From Zoroaster sp. YZ-2022 (Eukaryota; Echinodermata; Asteroidea; Forcipulatida; Zoroasteridae), in assembly GCA_029582265.1 (NCBI GenBank), contig CM055830.1, positions 22,862,163 through 22,926,162 on the forward strand: 64,000 nucleotides of DNA. Direction: 5' to 3'. Position numbers and translations under genes: made by a program. The first letter of the stretch is position 1. Each line of letters opens with the position of its first letter. This document shows positions 31,960 to 44,710 of the stretch, piece by piece. Under the pieces are notes generated by a model. It did no database searches. It saw only the letters and a program-made list of their open reading frames with translations, and had not been told where the DNA came from.

Positions 31960-34017
31960 AGGCTCTACAGGGTTCACTCGTCCCCACCGCCCAGGTCCGT
32001 AGCGCGAGCAGGGGCAGGGGGTATGGTGTGCGACACCCCAATAATTGTTCTCAATAATAATAATAATAATAATGAACATTTGTAATGCGCCGGTATCTGT
32101 CAAAAGAGACGCTCATGGCGCAGTGACACATCAGTGTAAACAAGAAAACAAAATACATGGTAAGAACAATGCAATATGTAATTACAAGGAACGATGGTTG
32201 TAAAAAAAGAAAAAGGCCGACTGGCCCTGGTCAGAATATGCTAGGCAAATACGATATTCTGACAAAAAGGAAAAACCCTGCATACACAACCATGTAAAGA
32301 AGGTTGATTAGCAAAAAATGTAAACACCGTAGCGATACTCTTCACATATTAAACAAAAACAAAAGGTATAAATACATCATCATAAAAGTCAATAGTTAAA
32401 CATCAGTAAATTATACATCAATTTTCAGTCGGCAAATCAAAGGTACTAGCACAAGAGTTGGTCCATAATAAATTTTCAGTCAGCAACATTTGTATGTTTT
32501 ATATACTGATGCCTACTTTCACAACAAACTATTTTAAAGCAGAACCATACCCTAAATTCATGGTCACACAAAAATGTAATTATATGGGGGGTGGCTAGAT
32601 GAAAGATAATTAAAAGCAAAAGGACACAAACGAATTGTACAAGCTAGATGATTTTATTTTATATAAATTTGTTTAAAGCATCAACCATTATATACTGTTA
32701 ATTAAAGGAATGTTTATTATGTACGTGTACAACACTGTCCAAAATATGTCCCACAAGTTGCATTTTGAGATAATCAAATTTGTCACACAACTAACTGTAT
32801 TAACTGTAGGCAGGAACACATTTAAAGTTCATGAAACAATTTATTTCACATAATAAACAACCTGAATGTATTTTCACTATTGCTGAAGCTTTCATATAGG
32901 CTGGAGTTATGCATCAACAAATGCATTATCCTAACAGAAAAGAAATATATTTTACTACAGAAAAGACTTTCTTACAGTTCATGAGTTCAACGCTAAATTA
33001 AGTCTTAATTGTTAACCTGGAGATCCTGGTCATTTTTTTTAATTTTTATCTGTTTTTTCTGAAAGTAGACTTTCACGGGTCAGTAAGTCTGACCGAGTTC
33101 CAATGACCAGTTGTAACAGTTGTAATGTAAAGAATTGCTAATCATGAAAAATTGTTTTGACATTTATTGATATTTCATTTGTTTTTGTTACTTTTCTCTT
33201 TCTCAGATTTATATTGGATGTTACGAACTTAGATTAGTGACTGGATTATTTAAATTTCTTTCTGATTATTGTTTAATTCTTATTATTTTACTTTATTGCA
33301 TTTCACACTTTTGTATTGTTGCTGATTCCTCAGTTAGATGAGTTTGCTTACACTTTTATTATTACTGTTTGGACTGATAAAGATAATATTAGTCTGTCAT
33401 AAAAAAAACTTCAAATTTAATAATTTCATATCTTTCGTTGACAAATGATTTATATTAATATTCGGTAGTTTTTTTTGTCATTTTATGTGAGATAATTACC
33501 GTTACAAGCACAACAATACCGAACAAAAACCGCTTCAAATTCAATAGTCTGTTCTCAGTAACAGCTGAAACCTCTCATATAATACGAGCAGACAGCGGGT
33601 GGAAAAACGTAATGAAACACTAAATTGGCCTGTCATCAAGGCTTCGAATTTATTGATTTCATATCTCTCGTTGACAAATGATTGATATAATATTCGGTAG
33701 TTTTATTGTCGTTTTTTAAAGATAATTACCGTTTACAAGCACAACAATACCAAACAAAAAGAGGCCCTCTATGATAACAAAATGTATAACACAAATACAA
33801 AACAGATTCGATTTGTGTCCTTACACCGACGTATGAAGCACTGTATACTCAATACTCAATGACAAATACAATAAAATTGAATTAAACTTATCTTTAAACT
33901 AACAACATAATTAATAATTTAATTATTTAAACAGACCCCAGGAGATTGAACTGCTAAGATGTCCATGTCATGGATGACAATCCTACTCAAACATTCCACA
34001 CCTACCTATATACACTC

Positions 34018-34082
<65 letters not shown>
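31960..34082 (+). repeat. ~2 kb repeat family R1, copy 3, with (AAC)n end
   Basis: Matches copies 1 and 2. It ends in a pure (AAC)n tract at about 34018-34082, much longer than the one near 11360. The poly-Asn frame across it is a repeat artefact. Confidence 0.88.
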
Positions 34083-35224
34083 CGAGAAAATAAACAAATT
34101 AAAAAATTCTACATATTTCAATTGGGAATGTCAGTCTGGGCATGGAGTGGTTCCAGGGGAGTCGTGAGAGGTCCATAGTCGTGTAGGGGTACTACGTTAG
34201 CTAGGGGTCCTACTTATACCATCCCTCTCGTCGTCTCTAGAAATCACCACCACTTTTAAACCTTACCCCCTCATCAGACACCACGTAAGGCCACAAATGC
34301 ATTTGCTTATGGCTTCATGAAAACTAATACTAAGTATCGTTGGCAGATGGGGGAGCCGAACAAAAAACCGCTTAAAATTCAATATTCTGTTCTCAGTAAG
34401 AGCTGAAACATCTCATATTATTATTTACAAGCCGACTGCGGGTGTTTCCACTTAATGAGCCAGTTCAAGTCCAAAGTCCTTGACTTTTAATTTAGTAATT
34501 GAATGTTATTGAAATTCAAATTCAACACGCGATTGCAATTGCGTCTCAAACCATTGACGGATCGAGAAAGGGGCGGGGTCAAGGGGGGCAGTTTATAATC
34601 ATCATAATATGTAATTTAACGACTTTTTAAAATGCGTGATGAGTGTCTATTTTCAAACTTTTGAATGGGGGCACCTGGGGGCACAGACCTCGGCTGGGGG
34701 GCAGGCACGTGCCCCGTTCCCCCGTTCCCCCGTTCCCCCCATTCCCCCCGTTTCCCCCTTGCCCCCGGTACGCCACTGAGTTTAGCTGTCAATGTAATGC
34801 GATAAACTCAAAGAAAACTGACCCTAAATCTTAGCTTTAAGTTCCAAAACACAAACCCAAAACAAATATTTTTTAAGAGAGGTGAAACTTTGGAGTTTGC
34901 TTCCAAAAGACGTATTTTCTGCGGTAATTTGGTCCATTGTATTGACATAACATGTACAACGGTTATTTTATGTTGGTGTTTAGCTGTAATTATTGTAATG
35001 CGTGTAATAACATGGGATCTTTTGAGGCTACGTCTGGCAGCAATCGTCAAACAGTCGTAACAGTGTTTTATTGGACGAAGCTTAGCATTTAATTTTTACA
35101 GAAAAATTACTTAAAAACGAGTACTTAAGCTACCGTTTCACCAAGTCTATCATATTTGTTTGAATTTTCATATATTTTCGTAACAAGAAAAACATGAATT
35201 AGTCCCTGCAGATGCTACCGAAAA
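34083..35224 (+). repeat. Composite repeat B, shortened unit (unit 3)
   Basis: Same shortened structure as 11391-12645. CAGATGGGGGAGCCGAACAA marks the identical internal deletion junction. The two therefore descend from one deletion and were duplicated together. Confidence 0.86.
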
Positions 35225-36968
35225 ATTACAACAACAAGAAAATAAACAAATTAAAAATCCTACATATTCAATTGGGAATGTCAGTTTGGGCATCTAGGGG
35301 TTCCGGACTTCCGGAGGAGTCAGGAGAGGTCCAGAGTCGTAGTGGGGGTTCTAGGTTAGCTAGGGTCCTACTTATACCATCCCTCTCGTCGTCTCTAGAA
35401 ATCACCGCCCTTTTAAACCTTACCCCTCATCAGACACCACGTAAAGACACAAATACATTTGCTTATGGCTTCATGAAAACTAATACTAAGTATCATTGGC
35501 AGATGGGGGGGGGGGGGGCAGGGGGAAGATTAGCGGGTAAAGGAGGCAGGCAAAGAGTACAAGTGTCCATTCAACACCATGAAATAAATTTACCCTATAC
35601 TTTATATACGTGGACCCTCTTTGCTTAGGCAGTTTCACCCCTTTTTGCTGTATGATGTCTCATTTTTATTTCAGCTACCCTGGATCCACCCCTGATTATA
35701 AAAGGTGTCTGTACTGTTTGGACTGTTAAAGATAATATTAGTCTGTCATCACAAAACTTCAAATTTAATAATTTCATATCTCTCGGTGACAAATGATTTA
35801 TATAATATTCGGTAGTTTTATTGTTATTTTATGTGAGATAATTACCGTTACAAGCACAACAATACCGAACAAAAACCGCTTAAAATTCAATAGTCTGTTC
35901 TCAGTAAGAGCTGAAACCTCTCATATAATACGAGCAGACAGTGGGCGGAAAAACGTAATTAAACTCTAAATTTTCCTTTTATCAAAAAAGGCTTCGAATT
36001 TATTGATTTCTTATCTCTCGTTGACAAATGATTGATATAATATTCGGTAGTTTTATTGTCGTTTTGTTTGAGATAATTACCGTTACAAGCACAACAATAC
36101 CAAACAAAAACCGCTTAAAATTCAATAGTCTGTTCTCAGCAAGAGCTGAAACATCTCATATTATTATTTACAAGCCGACTGCGGGTGTTTCCATAATGAG
36201 CCAGTTCAAGTCCAAAGTCCTTGACTTTTAATTTAGTAATTGAATGTTATTGAAATTCAAATTCAACACGCGATTGCAATTGCGTCTCAAACCATTGACG
36301 GATCGAGAAAGGGGCGGGGTCAAGGGGGGCAGTTTATAATCATCATAATATGTAATTTAACGACTTTTTAAAATGCGAGATGAGTGTCTATTTTCAAACT
36401 TATGAATGGGGGCACCTGGGGCACAGACCTCGGCTGGGGGCAGGCACGTGCCCCGTTTCCCATCCCCTGTTCCCCGTTCCCCGTTCCCTAGCTCCGTTCC
36501 CCCGTGCCCCGGTACGCCACTGAGTGTAGCTGTCAATGTAATGCGATAAACTCAAAGAAAACTGACCCTAAATCTTAGCTTTAAGTTCCAAAACACAAAC
36601 CCAAAACAAATATTTTTTAGGAGAGGTGAAACTTTGGAGTTTGCTTCCAAAAGACGTATTTTCTGCGGTAATTTGGTCCATTGTATTGACATAACATGTA
36701 CAACGGTTATTTTATGTTGGTGTTTAGCTGTAATTATTGTAATGTGTGTAATAACATGGGATCTTTTGAGGCTACGTCTGGCAGCAATCGTCAAACAGTC
36801 GTAACAGTGTTTTATTGGACGAGGCTTAGCATTTAATTTTTTACAGAAAAAATTACTTAAAAACGAGTACTTAAGCTACCGTTTCATCAAGTCTATCATA
36901 TTTGTTTGGAATTTTCATATATTTTCGTAACAAGAAAACATGAATTAGTCCCTCCAGATGGTACCGAA
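35225..36968 (+). repeat. Composite repeat B, full unit, first of a tandem pair
   Basis: From TTACAACAACAAGAAAATAA to the next occurrence of the same junction at 36969. It is ~1.74 kb with two modules (35710-35960 and 35985-36210). Its neighbour is very similar throughout. Confidence 0.92.
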
Positions 36969-38740
36969 AAATTACAACAACAAGAAAATAAACAAATTAA
37001 AAATCCTACATATTCAATTGGGAATGTCAGTTTGGGCATCTAGGGGTTCCGGACTTCCGGAGGAGTCGGGAGAGGTCCAGAGTCGTGTAGGGGTTCTAGG
37101 TTAGCTAGGGGTCCTACTTATACCATCCCTCTCGTCGTCTCTAGAAATCACCGCCCCTTTTAAACCTTACCCCCTCATCAGACACCACGTAAAGACACAA
37201 ATACATTTGCTTATGGCTTCATGAAAACTAATACTAAGTATCATTGGCAGATGGGGGGGGGGGCAGGGGGAAGATTAGCGGGTAAAGGAGGCAGGCAAAG
37301 AGTACAAGTGTCCATTCATCACCTTGCAATAAATTTACCCTATACTTTATATACGTGGACCTCTTTTACTTAGGCAATTTCACCCCTTTTTGCTGTATGA
37401 TGTCTCATTTTTATTTCAGCTACCCTGGATCCACCCCTGATTATAAAAGGTGTCTGTACTGTTTGGACTGTTAAAGATAATATTAGTCTGTCATCACAAA
37501 ACTTCAAATTTAATAATTTCATATCCCTCGGTGACAAATGATTTATATAATATTCGGTAGTTTTATTGTTATTTTATGTGAGATAATTACCGTTACAAGC
37601 ACAACAATACCGAAGAAAAACCGCTTAAAATTCAATAGTCTGTTCTCAGTAAGAGCTGAAACCTCTCATATAATACGAGCAGACAGTGGGCGGAAAAACG
37701 TAATGAAACGCTAAATTGGCCTGTTATCAAAAAGCTTCGAATTTATTGATTTCTTATCTCTCGTTGACAAATGATTGATATAATATTCGGTAGTTTTATT
37801 GTCGTTTTGTTTGAGATAATTACCGTTACAAGCACAACAATACCAAACAAAAACCGCTTAAAATTCAATAGTCTGTTCTCAGCAAGAGCTGAAACATCTC
37901 ATATTATTATTTACAAGCCGACTGCGTGTGTTTCCACTTAATGAGCCAGTTCAAGTCCAAAGTCCTTGACTTTTAATTTAGTAATTGAATGTTATTGAAA
38001 TTCAAATTCAACACGCGATTGCAATTGCGTCTCAAACCATTGACGGATCGAGAAAGGGGCGGGGTCAAGGGGGGCAGTTTATAATCATCATAATATGTAA
38101 TTTAACGACTTTTTAAAATGCGAGATGAGTGTCTATTTTCAAACTTATGAATGGGGCACCTGGGGCACAGACCTCGGCTGGGGGGCAGGCACGTGCCCCG
38201 GTCCCCCGTTCCCCCCGTTCCCCCCGTTTCCCCCGTGCCCCCGGTACGCCACTGAGTTTAGCTGTCAATGTAATGCGATAAACTCAAAGAAAACTGACCC
38301 TAAATCTTAGTTTTAAGTTCCAAAACACAAACCCAAAACAAATATTTTTTTAAGAGAGGTGAAACTTTGGAGTTTGCTTCCAAAAGACGTATTTTCTGCG
38401 GTAATTTGGTCCATTGTATTGACATAACATGTACAACGGTTATTTTATGTTGGTGTTTAGCTGTAATTATTGTAATGTGTGTAATAACATGGGATCTTTT
38501 GAGGCTACGTCTGGCAGCAATCGTCAAACAGTCGTAACAGTGTTTTATTGGACGAGGCTTAGCATTTAATTTTGTACAGAAAAAATTACTTAAAAACGAG
38601 TACTTAAGCTACCGTTTCACCAAGTCTATCATATTTGTTTGGAATTTTCATATATTTTCGTAACAAGAAAACATGAATTAGTCCCTCCAGATGGTACCGA
38701 AAAATTAGCTGGCTCATGGACAAATATCCACACATCGTGG
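36969..38740 (+). repeat. Composite repeat B, full unit, second of a tandem pair
   Basis: Same order as the previous unit, with modules at 37455-37720 and 37740-37960. Its tail continues into GCTGGCTCATGGACAAATAT, as at 14382 and 25912, which marks the true end of the unit. Confidence 0.92.
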
Positions 38741-38744
38741 ATAT

Positions 38745-38866
38745 TTAAAGGGACAATATCGTCACGATCTTAACAGAATTTCAACAGGGCTTGGAATCAG
38801 TGTCCTAGCTTAAGATGAATACTCCGATTCCATGCCCTGTTCATCGTAAAGATATTGTCCCTTTAA
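38745..38866. mobile_element. Short MITE with TTAA flanks, copy 2
   Basis: TTAA|AGGGACAATATCGTCACG...CGTAAAGATATTGTCCCT|TTAA, 122 bp including both TTAA sites. It is nearly a hairpin (GGGCTTGGAATCAGTGTCC pairs loosely with ACTCCGATTCCATGCCC). Confidence 0.78.
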
Positions 38867-39765
38867 CTTAAAAACCACTGTAGAAAAAAATAACATAATA
38901 CATTTTATACAAGTTAAATTCCTTGAAACTAATTATAATTAAAATTAAAATTTACAAATTAAACAAATTCTCACAAGTCCGCTCCTCCAGTATCCCTCCG
39001 GAAACATTTGTTCCCCAGTGATCCACCCATTGATCGATTCTGTCCCTCATGATACACAGTGTCCTCGCTAAAGAAGGTCACATGGTTTAAAGGGGTACTG
39101 CCAAGAAGGGCCCTATACTCTCTTTGACCTGCCCCCAATTCCCCTATTATGCCAACTTAATGCTCTAGCCAGGTATTGCCACCTGCCTCTCTTAGGCCAA
39201 AAATGTGTCCGGTTTCTGGTCTCCGTGCGTGTCGCCTCACACCCGCGCGTCGGCATTTTTAATTATCTTTTTTTTTGCTATGAAACAATGATGTCCAATT
39301 GCAGCCGAAATTGCTGTATGGATTGGAATTCTGCCGCACTGTGTTTTAAACAAATTTTTTCATATTGGGGTGAACATTTTGCCCGATTTCTACGGCCTCT
39401 CAGCCCCAATACTTCATGTTTGGGAAATTTGGTCTGGTTCCAATTACCGCGTATATACATGTACCGGTTTTGAATCCGACCTACGACCACAAACCGGATA
39501 CCTTTTTTGGCCTTATACTACGATCACGATCATAATAATATAATTATCTGCAAATCAAGATTCACAATTGCTTCCTGCATATCGTAGCCCTGTAGCGGTG
39601 GAAATGCCTTTGGGCTCAGCGGGGCCTTTAGCCTTTAGGCTCAAGCGGCAACCTAGAAAACAACACACGAAAAAAGACCACGAACGCGATTGAGGCGACG
39701 CCCCACGTACCAGTCCATTCTGTGGGTTTATTCTGGGTCTATTTTTTCTTTATAGGTCTATTTCT
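38867..39765. repeat. Mixed repeats between B and C in unit 3
   Basis: 38870-39205 matches part of 17450-17790. 39196-39490 is a further family (TTTCTGGTCTCCGTGCGTGT and GCGCGTCGGCATTTTTAATT) that recurs, decayed, at 48230-48440 and 61425-61480 plus 61720-61790. 39490-39690 is not recognised. Confidence 0.6.
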
Positions 39766-40785
39766 CTACCGATTTGGTATGATAGAAAAAATTTATGTTA
39801 AAGCATGATGCATTATGATACCACCAGTCCTATTCAAATAATGACGAGCTGAGCCCAGCATTTTGCTTACGGTGATTGGTTCAAAATAAAATGAATTCAT
39901 ACACTACACATATTTTTCATATTGTTAGAGATTTACGAATTATTCATTATAGCATCCACGTGCACACAACGGATCAGACTGGTGAAGGTGATCGTGGCTT
40001 CACCACTCGTGGGCATGATGTTTGTCACGGTGTTCTGGGTGGCCGCGTGAGCCTTGACTAAAGGCTAGGCATACCACGGTGTCATTTTACGCTCCGTCTT
40101 CCAAATATACTTTGTTTATGTTATGGAATACCTTGCTGGGTATATCATTGAGTATGAGGTGGGTTTCTTCCTAAAACGGGGTTTTATTCGGCCATTTTGT
40201 TTAGAATAGTTACAATAATCGAGAAGGGTCGATGGTTGGATGGAAAACTCAGGACGAATGACGAATTTTCGACGCCTGAATCATTCATACAATTTGGTTT
40301 GTGATTGGTTTGATAAAAGGCAAAAAACGATGTGGATTTGTAATTAATAGTTTGAACACAAACCCCAAAACTTGTTCAGAATAACATGAATTCCATTAAT
40401 TAAATGACAAGGTTTCTAAAAATGAAACATCGAACCTTTTTATCTAAAATTAATACTTGTTTTGATTGAGGCTCTCTATGATAACAATATTTATAACACA
40501 AATACAAAACAGATTCGATTTTTGTCCTTACACCGACGTATGAAGCGCTGTATACTCAATACTTGCCGAGTGTCTGTGAGAAAAACTCCACAGGCGACTC
40601 GAGGACGATGTTCATCATGCTGATCATGACGAATACAATAGAATTGAATTAAACTTATCTTTAAACTAACAACATATTTAATAATTGAATTATTTAAACA
40701 GACCCCAGGAGATTGAACTCGCTAAGAAGTCCATGTCATGGATGACAATCCTACTCAAACATTCCACACCTACCTATATACACTC

Positions 40786-40816
<31 letters not shown>

Positions 40817-40852
40817 TTAACGACGACGACGACGACGACGACGACGACAACG
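39766..40852 (+). repeat. Repeat block C and R1 end, unit 3
   Basis: Colinear with 26076-27185, ending in an (AAC)n then (GAC)n microsatellite (40787-40855). A minus-strand SINE tail lies at ~40525-40600. Confidence 0.75.
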
Positions 40853-41313
40853 ACGAGAAAATAAACAAATTAAAAATGCTACATATTTCAATTGGGAATG
40901 TCTGTCTGGGCATCTAGGGGTTCCGGGGGAGTCGGGAGAGGTCCAGAGTCGTGTAGGGGTACTAGGTTAGCTAGGGGTCCTACTTATACCATCCCTCTCG
41001 TCGTCACTAGAAATCACCTCCACTTTTAAACCTTACCCCCTCATCAGACACCACGTAAAGGCACAAATGCATTTGCTTATGGCTTCATGAAAACTAATAC
41101 TAAGTATCATTGGGAGGTCGGAGAGCCAAAGGGGAACATTAGCGGATAAAGGAAGCAGGCAAAGAGGACAAGTGTCCATTCACCTTGCAATAAATTTACC
41201 CTATACTTTATAAACGTTGACCTCTTTTATAGGCAGTTTCACCCCTTTTTGCTATATACGATATCTCATTTTCATTTCAGCTATCCTGGATCCATCCCTG
41301 CTTATAAAAGGTG
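40853..41313 (+). repeat. Composite repeat B, first part
   Basis: B head through GCTTATAAAAGGTG, interrupted by the long-TIR element. Position in the unit corresponds to 27186-27650. Confidence 0.82.
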
Positions 41314-42255
41314 CATCCCAGTGGGCACACGATGTCTTATTAAAGACGTCGTTTTACGGTCGTTATCTAGTCGTGTGTACTACAGCGGCCGTGGCCTACA
41401 AACGACGGCTTAAAGACGTTTTTCTCCCTACCCGAAAACTCATCCCCACCCGCGACGTTTTTTTCTGACGACTAAACGACGTCTTTTCCCCAGTGTAAAA
41501 TATTACCGCACTTTTACGCCGAAAAGTTTGTAAATTCTACGGTGAATTACCGTAATCATCCCTTTCTCATTGTTTTACTGCCGAAACCCATATTATGGCC
41601 GCTCCCATTGCACTCTGGGATATATCCAATATGTAAATGATCTGACCTTAATACTTTGACATAGCTTTGCGCTCGAGTCATTTCCAATGTTTAAATATAT
41701 ATGTAAAAATGAGTGATTTAAGGTCAGTTTCAAATAATTTATTGTTAATTTTATGATTAAAAAGGTAATATTTTTATGTTCTCTTCTATGTTTATGTAAA
41801 AAAGTACATTCAAAATTTTTAATATTGAAATATAGAGTATAATTGCATGCCACCATGACTAAAAAGAGTTTCGAAACGACAGTATATATAAAGGATACAT
41901 GTCCTGTTCATTAGTAATTGGAGAGGATCAGGAGTGGTTGAAAAAAGAAACAGATTGCGTGTACGTGTAGTTTAATAACAGACATTATGTACAACAAACA
42001 GTTGCATTGATAAATTCCAGCATCTGCAGATCCATCCCATAGCAGATGCAGCGTTTCATCCATACAAAAATCCCATTTTTTGTACGGCACAATTTGTAAA
42101 ACTTCCACCGTAAAATTTCCGGTGCTTTACGTCGTTTCGTCGTCAGAAAAAGACGTCGTTTTGTTTTGCATATACGACCAAAAAAAGACATTTATAAGAC
42201 GTCAATAATTTACGTCTATAAGACGTCTTAAAGACGTCGTGTGCCCACTGGGATG
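41314..42255. mobile_element. Long-TIR element ending CATCCCARTGGGCACAC, copy 2
   Basis: Left end CATCCCAGTGGGCACACG, right end CGTGTGCCCACTGGGATG. It is shorter than copy 1 because it has a single ~145 bp internal unit and fewer ACGACGTC repeats on the right. The centre is nearly identical to copy 1, and the insertion point in the B repeat is the same. Confidence 0.82.
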
Positions 42256-42765
42256 TACTGTTTGGACTGTTAAAGATAATATTATGGTCTGCCTTAAAAA
42301 AAAAACTCAAAATTATTAATTTCATATCTCTCGGTGACAAATGATTTATATTAATATTCGGTAGTTTTATTGTCATTTTGTGTGAGATAATAACCGTTAC
42401 AAGCACAACAATACCGAAGAAAAACCGCTTAAAAGTCAATAGTCTGTTCTCAGTAAGAGCTGAAACCTCTCATATAATACGAGCCGACAACGGGCGGAAA
42501 AACGTAATGAAACACTAAATTGTCCTGTCATCAAGGCTTCGAATTTATTGATTTCATATCTCTCGTTGACAAATGATTGATATAATATTCGGTAGTTTTA
42601 TTGTCGTTTTGTTTTAAGATAATTACCGTTACAAGGACAACAATACCGAACAAAAACCGCTTAAAATTCAATAGTCTGTTCTCATTAACGAGCTGAAACC
42701 TCTCATATAATACGAGCCAACAGCGGGCGGAAAAACGTAATGAAAGACTAAATTGGCCTGTCATC
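42256..42765 (+). repeat. Two ~240 bp modules after the long-TIR element
   Basis: TACTGTTTGGACTGTTAAAG at 42256 begins the first copy. The second begins around 42540 (TTTCATATCTCTCGTTGACA). Both end ACGTAATGAAA-type text. Confidence 0.85.
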
Positions 42766-42995
42766 AAAGGGACAATATCGTCAGGATCAAACAGGGCATG
42801 GAATCGGAGTACATGCTAGTTTAGATTAACTCATCAGTGACTGAAAATAATACACCACATAATAAAGTCATATTATCATTGCTGCTCCATAAATGAGCCA
42901 GTAATTTTCAAGTCACATTTTTCATTTTAAACCAGATCACCGTTTCAATGCCCTGTTGAAAGTCTGCTCTGATCGTGACGATACTGTCCCTTTAA
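42766..42995. mobile_element. MITE of the TTAA family, copy 3
   Basis: AAAGGGACAATATCGTCAGG at the left, GTGACGATACTGTCCCTTTAA at the right less one base. The right flank keeps TTAA; the left flank reads CATCAA. It is the orthologue of 27940-28150. Confidence 0.75.
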
Positions 42996-43059
42996 CAAAG
43001 AATGTTATTCATATTATAAATACTTCCTCAGTAATTGAGTCTTTAGTTTATGTTTCAAT

Positions 43060-43215
43060 TAAAAGATGTTAAGACGTCTGCAATAGTCAGCATGAGGTCG
43101 TGGGTTCGATTTCCACCCGAGTCGCCTGTGAATTGTTTACAGACACTTGGAAAGCACTGAGTATGCAGTGCTATACACACGTCGGTGTAGCGCAAAATTA
43201 AATCAATGTTTAATA
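43060..43215 (+). repeat. tRNA-derived SINE, orthologue of 28200-28370
   Basis: AGACGTCTGCAATAGTCAGC, GGGTTCGATTTCCACCCGAG (B box) and the tail GCGCAAAATTAAATCAATG. Confidence 0.72.
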
Positions 43216-43239
43216 TATTGTCTAGTAAGATTTCTAAAA

Positions 43240-43800
43240 AATGTTTGTATTATGACACGATTGAAACTCTTTTTGCCGAAAACAGTTCTTCTAACACCTG
43301 ATTTGAATTATGCAATTCTTACTTGGGGTAAACCCACTGCATTTTGTTAGGGTTTCTACAGAAACGAGCAGTTCGCATTGTAAACAAGGTTGGGTTCCGT
43401 GATTTTTTTTATTTTGAAAATCCTTAATTTGAAAATCTCAAACATTTAAAACTGAGAAACATCTATTATCTTAATTTGGGGAAATTATTTTAGGTTGAAA
43501 TATATTCATAACTTACTGCTTGCTAGTTTTCAATCTTGATTTACATTAATTGCTTCTGTTCACTCCTATGAGACTCGTAGTTCATCAAATGGTAATATTT
43601 ATGTTAATTTTAGTAAGACAACTCACTCAAAAAATAGCCTATTACAGAGTCGTGTTTTGTACAGACTTAAGACAAGCTGTTTCCCCGATATCTTTTGGCC
43701 AAAAACTTAAAAGTAGTATTTTAGAATCTTATATGTAGATAACCTGATTTTACATCCAGTCTAAAGCTACATCCAGTCTTACTCCTGTTTTTGCTTGACT
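43240..43800 (+). pseudogene. LINE reverse-transcriptase C-terminus, decayed, copy 2
   Basis: LFLPKTVLLTPDLNYAILTW at ~43265-43325, then HSYETRSSSNGNIYVNFSKT-like text split by a frame change near 43630, and YRVVFCTDLRQAVSP. It duplicates 28390-28925 and carries its own extra indels, so both copies were dead or died separately. Confidence 0.73.
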
Positions 43801-44019
43801 TGTCTTTGTCTTGTATATATCTCCTGTTAATTGTGTTTTGTTTGTGTTTGGGAAGAGTACAAAAGATTTGCTTCCTCATTTTCCTTACATGTTAATTTGT
43901 TTTCTTTAGTTGTTTATTTTTTTATTTTGTGTTAATTAATTTACAGCTTATTATTTTGTTGCATCTGTCTTAATATATGAATTGGAACAAATAATGTAAA
44001 TTTATTTCTTAATGATGTT

Positions 44020-44710
44020 GCCATGAAATAAATGTTTCTAAATAATCATTTTCTGCTGATGATCCGGTGCTGATTGTTAATACATATCGTTTCAAATTGA
44101 ACACCGGTGTTTTTCTCAGCCTGCCAGCGCGGCAAGCGTCAGTCTGGGCACCGATGAACCCCGGAGACCTCGCTCGGCTTCGCAGAAGCCGTTTACGTAC
44201 ACTGGCTACAGTCTGTGAAACTACCCCCTGTGGAAAATGTATTAAATTTGTTGATTTTGATATTCATCTTAATAATTTTGTTTTTGCATTAATAAATTAA
44301 ATGTTAATTAATTTCTTGTTGAAATAAATGTTGATCTCATGTCATTAGAAATACGCTTTTCTGCAAATTTATTTCTTGATCTGGTGCTCATGGCTGGCAT
44401 ACATGTAGTTAACAAAAATGTTCTTTATTTCAAATTGAACACCAGCGTTTCCTAACCCTACCAGCGCGGCAAGAGGCAGTCCGGACACCGGGCCGGGAAC
44501 ACTGGAGGCCTCGCTCGAATATACTCACATGTGTATGCACGTGTATTTGTATAATTATAAAGGTGTTTATTTTTCTTTTATTGTAGACAAGGTAACACAT
44601 AAAACTAGACAAGTTTTTCTTTTTGAACAGACCGCAGAGCTGTTCTGAGTTTTCTTGACAACATTTTTTTTAGAGGTATGAGTGTAATGACATGTTCATT
44701 ACTTATGAAG
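44020..44710 (+). repeat. End of unit 3 with boundary module, copy 3
   Basis: Colinear with 29130-29470 and 29620-29890 but without the (ATT)n-tailed insertion. Similarity ends near GTAATGACATGTTCATTA (~44700), which marks the right edge of the ~14 kb duplication. Confidence 0.75.
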
